From Pseudomaricurvus alcaniphilus (GTDB taxonomy: Bacteria; Pseudomonadota; Gammaproteobacteria; Pseudomonadales; Cellvibrionaceae), in the NCBI RefSeq assembly GCF_011440395.1, contig NZ_JAAOIX010000011.1:124001-188000 (forward strand): a stretch of 64,000 nucleotides of DNA. The letters are read 5' to 3'. The notes under the pieces were generated by a model that was not told the DNA's origin, searched no databases, and saw only the letters and a list, made by a program, of their open reading frames with translations. Shown here in pieces: positions 36,667 to 46,422 of this stretch. The translations under genes were made by a program, and so were the position numbers. The stretch's first letter is position 1. Every line of letters begins with the position of its first letter.

Positions 36667-37636
36667 TGTAAATATTGGCTTTATAGCGGCTGAGATTTTG
36701 CGGCTGCAAGAACCAGTCTATGGTCTGTTGCAGGCCCTGCTCGAGACTGTATCGGGGGGCAAAATCGGTCAGGGACTGAATTTTACCGTTGTCGCACCAG
36801 AGGCGCTGCACTTCCGAATCCTTGGGGCGCAAACGCTGCTGGTCGGTGATGTAGGTGACATCGCTGTTCATCAGGCGCTTGATCATGGCCAGGGTAGCGG
36901 CCACGGAAATCTCAAAGTTGGAACCGATATTCACCACCTCACCGATGGCACTGTCCGCTTGTGCCAGCTGCACAAAGCCGCGACAGGTATCCAGCACATA
37001 GTTGAAATCCCGGGTTGGTGATACATCCCCAAGTTTGATCTCTTTTACCCCGGCGGCGATTTGCGTGATGATGGTGGGAATGATCGCCCGCGCCGACTGC
37101 CGCGGGCCGTAGGTATTGAACGGCCGCGCGATGGTGAGCGGCAGCTCAAAACTGTGATGAAAGCTCATGGCCATGGCGTCCGCCGCGATTTTCGACGCGC
37201 TGTAGGGCGACTGCGGTTGCAGGGGATGTTTCTCATCGATGGGCACATACCGGGCCGTACCGTAGACTTCGCTGGTGGAAGTGTGCACCACCCGGCCGAC
37301 GCCGCAGTCCAGCGCCGCCTGGCAAATATTCAAGGTGCCCTGGACATTGGTATCCACATAGCTGGAGGGCGCCTGGTAGGAATAGGGAATAGCGATCAGG
37401 GCGGCCAGATGGAAGATGCTGTCGACGCCGCTGGCAATCTGGCGACAGAAGCCGGCGTCACGCACATCGCCGCACACCACCTCGATGTCAGCGAGGCAGT
37501 CGACCGTTTCCAGCCAGCCCCAATCATTGAACGAATTGTATTGCGCCAGGGCGCGAACCTCGCAGCCCTCCCCCGCCAGCATTTCCACCAGGTGGGAGCC
37601 AATAAAACCGTCAGCGCCGGTAACCAGTACTTTCAT
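36659..37636 (-). CDS. legB: NAD-dependent sugar 4,6-dehydratase LegB
   Basis: First dedicated step: forms the 4-keto-6-deoxy sugar nucleotide. Start chosen at the ATG at 37636 (MKVLVTGADGFIGSHLVEML), since this places the Rossmann GADGFIG at the very N-terminus; 325 residues. The catalytic region shows HTSTSEVYGTARYVPIDE and the YSASKIAAD pair (Tyr, Lys), then PFNTYGPRQSARAIIPT. It is the first gene of the tightly overlapping leg operon; the 173-base gap to fliD must hold its promoter, which I could not identify. Confidence 0.92.
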   Translation of the reverse strand: MKVLVTGADGFIGSHLVEMLAGEGCEVRALAQYNSFNDWGWLETVDCLADIEVVCGDVRDAGFCRQIASGVDSIFHLAALIAIPYSYQAPSSYVDTNVQGTLNICQAALDCGVGRVVHTSTSEVYGTARYVPIDEKHPLQPQSPYSASKIAADAMAMSFHHSFELPLTIARPFNTYGPRQSARAIIPTIITQIAAGVKEIKLGDVSPTRDFNYVLDTCRGFVQLAQADSAIGEVVNIGSNFEISVAATLAMIKRLMNSDVTYITDQQRLRPKDSEVQRLWCDNGKIQSLTDFAPRYSLEQGLQQTIDWFLQPQNLSRYKANIYNV

Positions 37637-37809
37637 AACTGCCAGATTTCCCCTGCGGCTGTGTCGCCAGGACACAACCTCCACGTGTATTCCAAACGGG
37701 TAACCAATGCGCGCCTGGCACTATACCAGCCAAAAAATTGGCACCTGCCGGGGAAACTAGCAAGAATTGCGCCCAAGCGGGTAAACCACTGGGCTGACGA
37801 CAAAAAAAC

Positions 37810-40593
37810 CTAGCGCTGGGCAGTGTTCGGCAAGCGATTGGCGATGTCATCCAGGTAGCTGCTGTTGCCGCTGATACCGGCAATGATGCGCTCCATGGCC
37901 AGGAACTGCGCCTGCAGGCGCTCCTGGTAGGCGGTCATACGGCGATCCAGAACCTCCTGGTCCTGATCCAGGTCGTCGATATCCTGGTTGATGTTCGCTT
38001 CCCGGGTGGCGATCACGCCGCCTTTGCCCAAATAGGCATCGATAAGCTTACTCAGTTCACCGCCAAAGCCCCGTGAAAATGACACAGTGGCCGAAGTTAC
38101 CCCCGGGTTGACCAGCAATTTCAGGCCATAGGCGTCGGAGTCCAGGGACGGCAACAATACCCTTCCCACCCCGAAGCCGGCTTCGCCGCCAATACTGCCG
38201 ACCACGTCTTTGCCCGCAGTGGAAGTGCCCGAACCGAGCCCCAGGTCCGCTGCATTAGCACCCACCGCAGTAAACGTCGCCCCGGTCTTGGCACCGTATT
38301 CCCGCGAGGTGATGACAAAAGCGCTGCCATCCCAACTGACGTCAACATCGGCACCGCTGGCCGCAAGCGTGGTGTCGGCATTGATCTTGTTCTGGATATG
38401 CTGGGCCAGGGCATCTTCATCGGCATAGGCAGCCGCAGTCAGGCTAATGGTGCCGGAAGTAATGCCGTCGACCTTGACGGTGAAATCATAGGCGCTGGTA
38501 TCGTCAGAACCCGGCGTGGCAACACCGCTACTGAGCCCAAGGTTCGGCGCCAACAGGCCAATAGCGGTGATGCCGGTAACGCTGGAGTCAGGACCATTGC
38601 TCTGGGAGGTGACCACGAAGCGATCTGTATCCCAGACCACTGTGACTGCAGCACCGGCACCGGACAAATTGGCGTCGGCGTTGATTTGCGTTTGTATTTC
38701 AGCGGCGATGGCATCTTCGTCGGCATAGTTAGCGGGCGTCAGGCTAATGGTACCCGAAGCGACACCGTCCACAGTAATGGAAAAATCAAAGTCGTTGGCA
38801 TCGCCGGTCCCGGTTGTGGTAACACCGCCACTCAAACCAAGGGTGGACGCACTGCCGCCAACATCGGTGACGGATACCACCGAGTCGGTGCCGGTGGTGG
38901 GTGAGGTTATAACAAAGTGATCGGTATCGAAAGTGACCAGAATATCTTCACTGACAGGTGCGAGCGGGTACAGGCCGTTATAACTGGCGTCGTAATTTAT
39001 CGCCGTCTGCAACGCCGCAGCCATGCTGTCGTAATCGGCATAATCGCTAACGTTGAGACTTATGGGCGCGGCTGAGGCGACACCGTCAATACTGATATTA
39101 AAATCATAGTCATTGGCACCGGCCCCTTGGGTAGCGAGATCCAGCGGGGCTGTAATGGTATTCCCGGTCAGGTACCCACTCTGCTGGGTAAAATCAGCGA
39201 TCAGGCTGGACGCCGCCGGGCCGCCGGTATAATAGCCACTTTTACCCGGCGCCGCGGCCAAATCGGCGAGCAAGGTCGCGGCTGGCGCTGTACCGGTCAA
39301 ATACCCTTTTTCTGCCTGCTGGGAAATTTCTACCGCGTAGTCACCGGGTACCGTGGTCGGACCAAACCCGGTCACTGTAATCTTGTCGGAACTGGATGAA
39401 GTTTGCGGCGCAAACAGGGTTTTCACCAGGTCGTAGTTGTCATCAAAAGCCGCGCTGAAGTCGTCTTCGTCGATACTGATGGTGCCATCCAATTCGGTGC
39501 GGATACCCACGTTGGTAAGGGCGTTATAGCCACCGTCAATACCCGGCACCGTGGCACTGATCATACTGCGAATCTGGGATATCACCGACTTCGCCGAGGC
39601 ATCGCGATTGAGGCTGCCGTAGTCATCCAGCTCTTCGTTAAAGCCAACCGCTGGCTGCACCGCCTCCAAAAAGGCGTTGAAAGTTTCCACAAAGCCGCGT
39701 ACCGCTTCCCGGGCCGTGGTCTTGTCATCAAAGATACTGACGCTGACAGCAACCCCCGGATCCGCTTTTGCCAGGCTAAAGGAAAAGCCCTCCAGCACAT
39801 CGTCAATGGCATTGCTGCTGCGGTATACATCCAGGCCATTGACGGTCAAATGGGCATCGGCCCCCGCCTGTTGCTGGGTCAGGTTCTGGCTGGATTCGTT
39901 AAAACTGAAATTGCTGAGACCCGGCGCGCCGGGATCTTCCGCGGTGCCGATATTGAGCTGGTTGCTGAGCCCGGACTCGGCGGTGATCAACAGGCGATAG
40001 CCGCTGACGCCGTCGTTGACGATACTGGCCTGCACTCCCATATCGGCACCGTTGATAGCGTCGCGCAAGCCGTTCAAGGAGTTATTACTGTCGTCAATGG
40101 TAATAATTACCGGATTTTTTTCCGTGTTTTGGCTAAAACTGGTAAGCGCCCCATCCCACTCACCGAAACTGAACGTGAGGGTACCTTTACCCACACTGTC
40201 GGTGGGATCCGTATAGGTGGAAGCGCTTGAAAACGATTGCGACTTGGCAATGGCCTCCACGCTAAAGGAGTAGTCGCCAACCGGAGCAGTCTCCTTCAAC
40301 TCGGTGGGAATAAACGCTTCGCTGCTGCCGAAGGAGGCGCTCTTACTGTTAAAAGTGGCTGAGTTACTGAGCAGGTTGGCACCGTCCTGCAGGGTTGCCA
40401 GGGCGCTGCGCACCAGTCCGTAATCGGAAATTTGCGATTCAAAAGTTTCGCGGCGGCTGTCGATGGTGGTCTGGCGCGCCGAGCGCTCGACTTCCACCAA
40501 CTGGTCGGTAAGGCTTTTGCTATTGATACCCGAACCAGCACCAAGGGTGCTGATGATATTGCTACCAATATTACTGCCAACATTGTCTACCAT
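37810..40593 (-). CDS. fliD: Flagellar filament cap protein FliD, enlarged by three tandem repeats
   Basis: FliD caps the filament and folds incoming flagellin. Start chosen at the ATG at 40593 (MVDNVGSNIGSNIIS), preceded by AAGG, giving 927 residues against a usual 450-650. The N-terminal FliD domain (GSGINSKSLTDQLVEVERSA) and the C-terminus (ATREANINQDIDDLDQDQEV, then MTAYQERLQAQFLAME) are normal. The extra length is a surface region that contains three consecutive ~100-residue units (about 39125-38215), each with a YDF or FDF start, VDG, ISL, YAD or YADED, QINAD-like and a GLSSG-type end. These resemble flagellin-hook-type beta domains. FliA-like promoter upstream. Confidence 0.94.
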   Translation of the reverse strand: MVDNVGSNIGSNIISTLGAGSGINSKSLTDQLVEVERSARQTTIDSRRETFESQISDYGLVRSALATLQDGANLLSNSATFNSKSASFGSSEAFIPTELKETAPVGDYSFSVEAIAKSQSFSSASTYTDPTDSVGKGTLTFSFGEWDGALTSFSQNTEKNPVIITIDDSNNSLNGLRDAINGADMGVQASIVNDGVSGYRLLITAESGLSNQLNIGTAEDPGAPGLSNFSFNESSQNLTQQQAGADAHLTVNGLDVYRSSNAIDDVLEGFSFSLAKADPGVAVSVSIFDDKTTAREAVRGFVETFNAFLEAVQPAVGFNEELDDYGSLNRDASAKSVISQIRSMISATVPGIDGGYNALTNVGIRTELDGTISIDEDDFSAAFDDNYDLVKTLFAPQTSSSSDKITVTGFGPTTVPGDYAVEISQQAEKGYLTGTAPAATLLADLAAAPGKSGYYTGGPAASSLIADFTQQSGYLTGNTITAPLDLATQGAGANDYDFNISIDGVASAAPISLNVSDYADYDSMAAALQTAINYDASYNGLYPLAPVSEDILVTFDTDHFVITSPTTGTDSVVSVTDVGGSASTLGLSGGVTTTGTGDANDFDFSITVDGVASGTISLTPANYADEDAIAAEIQTQINADANLSGAGAAVTVVWDTDRFVVTSQSNGPDSSVTGITAIGLLAPNLGLSSGVATPGSDDTSAYDFTVKVDGITSGTISLTAAAYADEDALAQHIQNKINADTTLAASGADVDVSWDGSAFVITSREYGAKTGATFTAVGANAADLGLGSGTSTAGKDVVGSIGGEAGFGVGRVLLPSLDSDAYGLKLLVNPGVTSATVSFSRGFGGELSKLIDAYLGKGGVIATREANINQDIDDLDQDQEVLDRRMTAYQERLQAQFLAMERIIAGISGNSSYLDDIANRLPNTAQR
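38215..39125 (-). repeat. Three in-gene tandem repeats (~300 bp each) within fliD
   Basis: Unit starts on the minus strand are near 39125, 38805 and 38505. Protein landmarks recur: ANDYDFNISIDG / ANDFDFSITVDG / TSAYDFTVKVDG, then SDYADYDSMA / ANYADEDAIA / AAYADEDALA, then FVITS / FVVTS / FVITS. Units 2 and 3 are closest. Confidence 0.85.
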
Positions 40594-40659
40594 TACCAAC
40601 CTTCTCCGCCTGGCCGTTGTTATCGAATACCGCGACCACAGCACGATGACTTACTACGG

Positions 40660-40686
40660 TTATCGGCTGCTGCGAGTCATTCTGAA
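40660..40686 (-). promoter_or_regulatory. FliA-like promoter for fliD
   Basis: The minus strand has a perfect -10 GCCGATAA with a poor -35 (TTCA in place of TAAA) at 15-base spacing, about 70 bases before fliD. Confidence 0.55.
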
Positions 40687-40785
40687 TCACCGCCAAAGAC
40701 AGCTTTGGACTAAGTGAATAACAAATTCCCGTGCTCCAGGCATTAGTAAATTAATCGCCTACCGATTTCTACCAACAACGCAGCA

Positions 40786-40811
40786 AAGGGCGTGCCACAA
40801 GGCACACCCTT
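40786..40811 (-). terminator. Hairpin after flaG
   Basis: AAGGGCGTGCC and GGCACACCCTT form a stem with one mismatch and a short loop, 25 bases after the flaG stop. It lacks a long T-run, so it may be a weak terminator. Confidence 0.45.
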
Positions 40812-40835
40812 CACTAAACACCTGTAGAAGTTGGT

Positions 40836-41219
40836 TTAGCCGTGCACGTTGATCAGATGAAGAGGCTCATCGTCGCCAACAGTGCGGGCCATATCCAAAA
40901 AAACTTCGTTAGGTATCTGGCGAATAACATCGCCGCTGTGTCGGTCAAGCACACGAACCACCGTGTGACCGGACGCTTCATCGATACTGAAGCGAAGATC
41001 GCGCTGCTCCATTTGAACACTCTGGTTCATTTGGGTTACAGCGTCCTGCAATTTTTCCTTGGTGACTTCCACCATTTGCATCTTCGCCTGGTCCCTGCCT
41101 TCCGCTTCCGGCAAACTATTGCCGGTTGGTGCGGGCCTGGCAGCGACATCAACAGTACCCTTCGAAGAAGCTGACCGTGCCGGTATAGGGCTGGTTAGTT
41201 GTCCGCTGACTTCATTCAT
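40836..41219 (-). CDS. flaG: FlaG family protein
   Basis: FlaG influences filament length in several polar-flagellated bacteria. The 127-residue product has a disordered N-terminus and the C-terminal FlaG domain: LQDAVTQMNQSVQMEQRDLR, then FSIDEASGHTVVRVLD and GDVIRQIPNEVFLDMA. It lies 89 bases after the nearer flagellin stop and is probably co-transcribed with it. Confidence 0.93.
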   Translation of the reverse strand: MNEVSGQLTSPIPARSASSKGTVDVAARPAPTGNSLPEAEGRDQAKMQMVEVTKEKLQDAVTQMNQSVQMEQRDLRFSIDEASGHTVVRVLDRHSGDVIRQIPNEVFLDMARTVGDDEPLHLINVHG

Positions 41220-41308
41220 ATGGGTTGACCTCGTTCAATCTTTCCAAGAACCGCAGGGAAACACTACTTCAAGCTGCTTCACTGCGGCGCAAGTCCCTCG
41301 TTACTTTA

Positions 41309-43045
41309 TTAACGGAGTAACGACAGTACTTGCTGAGGTGCGGCATTAGCCTGGGCCAACATCGCCTGCGAAGCTTGCTGCAGCACCTGGGCCCGTGACA
41401 GATTCGCTGTTTCCGCCGCGAAGTCGGCGTCCACAATCCGCGAACGAGCCGCTGATGTATTTTCCGAAATATTCAGCAGGTTGCTCACCGTATGATCGAG
41501 CCGGTTGCTGATGGCACCGATGTCCGAGCGGGTGGCGTTGATCTGCTCCAGCGCACCGTCAATCACGCCGATAGCCGCCTGGGCCCCGGACTGGGTGCCG
41601 ATGCTGATACTGGCAATGGAACCGGCGCTGCCGGAAGCGTTCTGTTCAGACAAACCAAACGCTGCCTCGACCGCTGCCGCCGTTGCCGCCTCACCGTACT
41701 CGATGGAGATCGGCTCGCCGCTGGCGGCGCGCAATGCCAGCGAGGTGCTGCCATTGTCGTAGGCCACTACACCGGTCTCGCCGGATACCTTGTTGATAGC
41801 TTCGATAGCGTTGGCGAGAGTGGTTGCTGCCGCAGTACCGCCGGCAAAGGCACCAATTTCTACACCATTGATAATCAGGTCACCTTCGTTGACATCCGCA
41901 GTACCGGTGACCGCCCGGCCCTGCAGGTTGCCCTGGTCGTCGGTCAACATAATACCCAGGGCATCGGATTGTGCGGTCGTAATCGTGCCCGCTTCAATGG
42001 TAATGGGGTCGCCGTTCGTGCTTGAAAGTACCAGCGAGAAGTTTTGCGTTACATTGGTACCTGCAGACTGGAAACCGGCCGCGTCACCCGCGGAAGCACC
42101 GTTGGCTTCACTCACCGAAATACTCAGTACATTGTCCTGGGTCAGGGTCAGCTTGCCGTATTCGTTCAGCGAGGCCTCAACAGCGGTCTCTTTATTGATC
42201 TTGGCGATCAGGGCATCCATGTTGTTGGTGCCGGTAATATTGTATTCTGATGAGTTGCCGTTAGCGTCAATTACATTAATAGTCAGTACGTCAGTACCGG
42301 CTACCAACTGGCCATCACCAACGCCGGAAGCACTGAAGGAGACCAGTGCACCGACCTCGACGCCAACCGCATTAAAGTCGGCGTTCATCAGGTCCAAAGC
42401 TTCCTGCAATGTCGTTGCACCGCTGTAAGCACTGCTGTCGATACCGTTAATGGTGATATCAGCAGCCGCATCGAGACCGGTAATATCCGCCAGGCCGTTA
42501 GCAGCGGCTTCGCCGATAATGTCACCGCCGGCACCGCCGAGGGTGGAGGCCTTGGTGGAACCCAGCTCCAGGGAGATCAGCTGGTTGGCTTCGGAACCCA
42601 CCTGCAAATCAATTTTGCCGCGAGAGCCGTCCAGCAGTGATTTGCCGTTGAAGGTGGTGGTCTCGGCGATGCGGTCGATCTCTTCCTTCAACTGCTGCAC
42701 TTCCGCATCCAGGGTGGTGCGGTCGGCATCGGAGTAAATTCCGTTAGCAGACTGGATGGACAGTTCGCGCATCCGCTGCAAGATGGAAGTGGTTTCGTCC
42801 AGCGCACCTTCCGCAGTTTGCAACAGTGACACACCGTCGTTGGCGTTGGCCACGGCCCGGTTCAAGCCGGAAATCTGCGAGGTCATACGGTTGGCAATGG
42901 CCAGACCCGCCGCGTCATCCGCTGCGGTGTTGATGCGCTTACCAGACGACAGGCGCTCCATTGCTTTTTCTTGGTCCATCGCGGAATTCACCAACTGGCG
43001 CTGGGAACTCAACGAGGGGATATTACTGTTAATAACTAAAGGCAT
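41309..43045 (-). CDS. fliC: Flagellin 1 (FliA-promoted copy)
   Basis: Filament subunit, 578 residues. The conserved N-terminus starts [20 protein letters not shown] and includes [19 protein letters not shown] and [18 protein letters not shown]. The C-terminus ends with [20 protein letters not shown] and [19 protein letters not shown]. The central ~300 residues are variable and rich in Thr/Ser/Ala/Gly, possible glycan sites for Maf. The ATG is preceded by GAGG. A near-copy lies immediately upstream (flagellin 2); terminal domains are very similar and the middles diverged. Confidence 0.97.
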   Translation of the reverse strand: MPLVINSNIPSLSSQRQLVNSAMDQEKAMERLSSGKRINTAADDAAGLAIANRMTSQISGLNRAVANANDGVSLLQTAEGALDETTSILQRMRELSIQSANGIYSDADRTTLDAEVQQLKEEIDRIAETTTFNGKSLLDGSRGKIDLQVGSEANQLISLELGSTKASTLGGAGGDIIGEAAANGLADITGLDAAADITINGIDSSAYSGATTLQEALDLMNADFNAVGVEVGALVSFSASGVGDGQLVAGTDVLTINVIDANGNSSEYNITGTNNMDALIAKINKETAVEASLNEYGKLTLTQDNVLSISVSEANGASAGDAAGFQSAGTNVTQNFSLVLSSTNGDPITIEAGTITTAQSDALGIMLTDDQGNLQGRAVTGTADVNEGDLIINGVEIGAFAGGTAAATTLANAIEAINKVSGETGVVAYDNGSTSLALRAASGEPISIEYGEAATAAAVEAAFGLSEQNASGSAGSIASISIGTQSGAQAAIGVIDGALEQINATRSDIGAISNRLDHTVSNLLNISENTSAARSRIVDADFAAETANLSRAQVLQQASQAMLAQANAAPQQVLSLLR

Positions 43046-43161
43046 GGTGGCCTCCTTCGTGGTTGTTTACTGTAGCGCCAGCAACATGACGAGCTACTTG
43101 ATAACTAAAGAACCTAATCTATGGAGCGATCAAGAGGTTGTCTCGGGCGTTCCTGAAAAGG

Positions 43162-43188
43162 TTATCGACAACGGAGGAAGGATCTTTA
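43162..43188 (-). promoter_or_regulatory. FliA (sigma28) promoter for flagellin 1
   Basis: The minus strand reads TAAA, 15 bases, GTCGATAA, one mismatch from TAAA-N15-GCCGATAA. Leader of about 105 bases. Confidence 0.85.
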
Positions 43189-43320
43189 GCGCCAATTTGA
43201 ATTTAATCGCAAGGCGCCATCAACACCATTTTCAAAGTAAAATCCTTTACTTTTCAATAACTTGCAAAGAATAAATATTAAAATTCAATATTTATAACCC
43301 AACGATCTAAAATTAAATTC

Positions 43321-43342
43321 TGCCAATTCACTGGAATTGGCA
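43321..43342. other. 22-bp hairpin TGCCAATTC/GAATTGGCA
   Basis: A perfect 9-base stem with a 4-base loop between the flagellin 2 terminator and the flagellin 1 promoter. No T-run. Could be a regulator site or part of the 3' end of flagellin 2. Confidence 0.4.
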
Positions 43343-43356
43343 CACTTATAGACGGC

Positions 43357-43387
43357 AAAAAACCGCTGCCCTGGTCGGGCAGCGGTT
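43357..43387 (-). terminator. Rho-independent terminator of flagellin 2
   Basis: On the minus strand AACCGCTGCCC, a 5-base loop, GGGCAGCGGTT and then a T-run. It starts 31 bases after the stop codon, so flagellin 2 is transcribed alone. Confidence 0.9.
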
Positions 43388-43418
43388 CTCATGGGCAGGG
43401 CTAATTTCAGGTCTGGCG

Positions 43419-45143
43419 CTAGCCGTTGAGCAACTGCAACACCTGTTGTGGCTGGGCATTGGCCTGGGCCAACATCGCCTGGGAGGCCTGCTGCAGAACC
43501 TGGGCCCGGGACAGGTTGGCGGTTTCCGCGGCAAAATCAGCGTCCATGATCCGCGAGCGCGAGGCCGAGGTATTCTCCGACACGTTCATCAGGTTGGAAA
43601 TGGTGTGTTCGAGACGATTGGTAATGGCACCAATATCGGCCCGAATCGCGTTGATTTCTTCCAGCGCCGAATCGAGCACATCGATAGCGTTCTGCGCCCC
43701 GGCCGCCGTATCGATACTGATGCCGGCAATAGAGCCCGAACCCGAGGCGGCATTCTGCTCCTGCAAACCGGTAACGGCGATCATATTGGCGGAATTAGCA
43801 CCGCCGCCATATTCGACTGAAATTACCGCGCCGCTGGTGGAGCGCAACCCCAGAGTAGTCGCGGTTGCCGCGAAGGCGACCACTCCGGTCTGACTGGAGA
43901 CATCGTTGATGGCGGCGATGGCATTAGCTTGGCTGCTGGCGACAGTACCGGCGCCGCTGAACGCCCCTACCGCCACCCCGTTGATCATCAGGTCACCCTC
44001 GTTAATGACCGTGCTGCCGGTATCGGTAATGGTGGTGCCGACTTGATTGCCACGGGCATCAGTAAAACTCACACCCAGGTTCAGCACCTCGGCGTTGGTC
44101 AGGCCACCGTTGACGATGGTCATGTTGCCAGCCTCGCCATCACTGAACACCAGGCTGAAGTTATTGGCGGTGGTAACGCTGACGCCGGTGGCATTGCCAC
44201 TGGTGGAATCATTGACCGCGATGGACTCCACGCCCTGCTGGGACAAGACCATTTTGCCGGTATCGTCGAGGGTAGCCGTGACGCTGGTATCGGAATTGAT
44301 TTTGTCCACCAGTTCGGCCAGGTTTTTGGTGCCCGACAGGGTGTAGGTGGAGCTGTTGCGATCGCCATCGACCACGGTAATCACCATGGTGTCGGTACCG
44401 GCTACCAATTGTCCGTCACCGACGCCACTGGCCGTAAACGAGACCAGCGAAGACACCTCGACCCCGGCGCTCTCAAAATCCGCATTCAGCAGCGCCAGCG
44501 CACCTTTAACCGATGAGGTGGCGGTCAACTCGCTGTTGGAGACGCCATTGACGACAATATCACCGGCGGCCAGTGCCGTGAGGTCGGCGAGACCGTTAAC
44601 GGTTGCCTCGCCGACGATATTACCGCCGTTACCACCGAGGCTGGTGGCCCGCAGTGACCCCACTTCCAGGGAAACCGTCTGGTTGGCCTCGGAACCCACC
44701 TGCAGCTCAAGATTGGTGAGACTGCCATCCAGTAACGGCTGGCCGTTAAAGGTGGTGGTTTCGGCGATGCGATCAATTTCCGCCTTCAGTTGCTGTACCT
44801 CGGCATCCAAAGTACTGCGATCGGCGTCGGAGTAGATTCCGTTGGCGGACTGGATGGCCAGTTCGCGCATGCGCTGCAGGATACTGGTGGTTTCTTCCAG
44901 TGCCCCTTCCGCGGTCTGCATCAGGGAGATGCCGTCATTGGAGTTTCGCACCGCCTGGTTGAGACCCAGGATTTGTGACGTCATGCGATTGGCAATGGCC
45001 AGGCCGGCGGCGTCGTCAGCGGCGGTATTGACCCGCTTACCGGACGACAGGCGCTCCATGGCCTGGTCCTGCTCCAACCCGGACTTTATCAGTTGGCGCT
45101 GTGAGCTGAGTGCCGCCACATTGGTATTAATGACTAATGGCAT
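43419..45143 (-). CDS. Flagellin 2 (RpoN-promoted copy)
   Basis: Second filament subunit, 574 residues. It begins MPLVINTNVAALSSQRQLIK and shares [19 protein letters not shown] and the C-terminal [20 protein letters not shown] with flagellin 1, ending QPQQVLQLLNG. The central domain is diverged but has the same architecture, including the [19 protein letters not shown]-like segment (here [17 protein letters not shown]). It has its own RpoN promoter and terminator, so its expression should be earlier than, and separate from, flagellin 1. Confidence 0.96.
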   Translation of the reverse strand: MPLVINTNVAALSSQRQLIKSGLEQDQAMERLSSGKRVNTAADDAAGLAIANRMTSQILGLNQAVRNSNDGISLMQTAEGALEETTSILQRMRELAIQSANGIYSDADRSTLDAEVQQLKAEIDRIAETTTFNGQPLLDGSLTNLELQVGSEANQTVSLEVGSLRATSLGGNGGNIVGEATVNGLADLTALAAGDIVVNGVSNSELTATSSVKGALALLNADFESAGVEVSSLVSFTASGVGDGQLVAGTDTMVITVVDGDRNSSTYTLSGTKNLAELVDKINSDTSVTATLDDTGKMVLSQQGVESIAVNDSTSGNATGVSVTTANNFSLVFSDGEAGNMTIVNGGLTNAEVLNLGVSFTDARGNQVGTTITDTGSTVINEGDLMINGVAVGAFSGAGTVASSQANAIAAINDVSSQTGVVAFAATATTLGLRSTSGAVISVEYGGGANSANMIAVTGLQEQNAASGSGSIAGISIDTAAGAQNAIDVLDSALEEINAIRADIGAITNRLEHTISNLMNVSENTSASRSRIMDADFAAETANLSRAQVLQQASQAMLAQANAQPQQVLQLLNG

Positions 45144-45258
45144 AACTGTTCCCCTGTTGATTGAGAGCTGCCAAGTTAGGAATTGCTCTACGGTAATGAC
45201 TCAGTGTCGCGAGCCGCTGTGCAAATGTTTGCCGCAATACTGTTGTTGCAGGTGATAT

Positions 45259-45274
45259 TGCAACCCCTGTGCCA
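45259..45274 (-). promoter_or_regulatory. RpoN promoter for flagellin 2
   Basis: The minus strand reads TGGCACAGGGGTTGCA, a full consensus match at TGGCAC and TTGCA. Leader ~105 bases. The remaining gap to 45485 shows no other site. Confidence 0.9.
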
Positions 45275-45485
45275 ATCTCAACAAAAAACTTAACAGGTTG
45301 TTTTTAAAGGAATTAATTTAAGAAAAAAACGAATAGCAAAGGTTCGAATGGCGAAACCGGGGTAAACCGGCAAGATCATGCCGCTGCCTTTCCGGTCACC
45401 TGGCGGCGACCGCTATTGCCGCTTGCACAGACCTCGTGTCCGCTCTACCCTGTCACTCTATGTTTTTTACTGCGAGAGCTACCCC

Positions 45486-45812
45486 GTGTTAACTGCCGCT
45501 ACCCTGCATCAGCAATTGAAGGAAATAACTGCGCTGTGCGATTTGGAATTCCACTTAATAGAAGAGGAACGCTGGGAGGATGTGGAGACCACAGAAACCC
45601 AGCGGCAAGAGTTGATACGGCAAACGTTTTCCGAGGAGATTCCCGATCAACTGGCGGATTCGGTGCGCCAGGCAATTGCGCAATTGACCAACAAGGATAA
45701 ACAGATAAGAGAATTGGTCTTCGCCGCGCGGCAAAGAAAAGCCAGGGAATTGCAGAAATTTCACAAGGGTAGCAAAGCCGCCAACTCTTACAATAAAACC
45801 GGTTTGTTATAG
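45486..45812 (+). CDS. FliT-like flagellar protein
   Basis: A 108-residue, highly charged helical protein. Start chosen at the GTG at 45486 (VLTAATLHQQLKEI), where family-like sequence begins; an upstream ATG at 45378 would add an unlikely leader. The conserved part is VRQAIAQLTNKDKQIRELVF, then a basic AARQRKARELQKFHKGSKAA, a pattern seen in FliT-type proteins next to flagellin genes in gammaproteobacteria. It is divergent from flagellin 2. A chaperone role is inferred. Confidence 0.7.
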   Translation: MLTAATLHQQLKEITALCDLEFHLIEEERWEDVETTETQRQELIRQTFSEEIPDQLADSVRQAIAQLTNKDKQIRELVFAARQRKARELQKFHKGSKAANSYNKTGLL

Positions 45813-46422
45813 GTGCAAAGCTCGAGCCACCCTGCAATCTATCTCGCCTGAGACCAGTCCCGCTAGCTCCTTGCCCGCCTCTTCTGCCTGCAGTCTCCAC
45901 AGGACGGCAGCCCTCTTTTTAGACCATAATCCTCGGATTCCTTCACCCCCGACCCTTCAGGCAAGGGTAGCCGCCACCGCTACCACTTAGACGCTAGCAA
46001 TCCAATCGACCCAGTTTGCGGCACAAACCGGGTATCTATTCCGGTTGCCTATTCATTTCTTTGTAAGACAAAAATACAGCGCTTCGCCCAGAAATTATTA
46101 CCAATTGGCAACCATTTTTATTAATAACAAAATGTAATATATTTGCCACGTTTCGGACAAACAAAAAGTATTGGCCGGTTTTTCATAAAGGTGTTAAAAA
46201 TGCGCACCGAATCAGTCCGGAGAGGCTCCAGGCCGCAACAGAGAGCAGCAAAAAGCCCCCCGCCCGTAACGGAATCCATAACAACAGCGGGTTTTGGTTG
46301 CCACTTTCTGTGTCCCTCCTGGGGATACAGCGTGGGGCGGCTAACACTCTGTACAACAGCCGACGACGCAATAAAGCATCCAGCTGACAACGTCCTGGTT
46401 AATTTTCTGGAGATAATAAAAC
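45813..46422. other. 610-base gap with no recognised feature
   Basis: Separates the FliT-like gene from the alginate lyase. The second half (about 46080-46200) is AT-richer and probably holds the lyase promoter, but no clear -35/-10 pair, RpoN or FliA site was found. Small open frames here have no ribosome binding site or family features. Confidence 0.5.

Noticed and set aside
30883-37636. Pseudaminic acid operon
   Set aside because: No PseG- or PseH-type protein is present; the NeuC-type epimerase (LegG) and PtmE with CBS domains fit the legionaminate route better.
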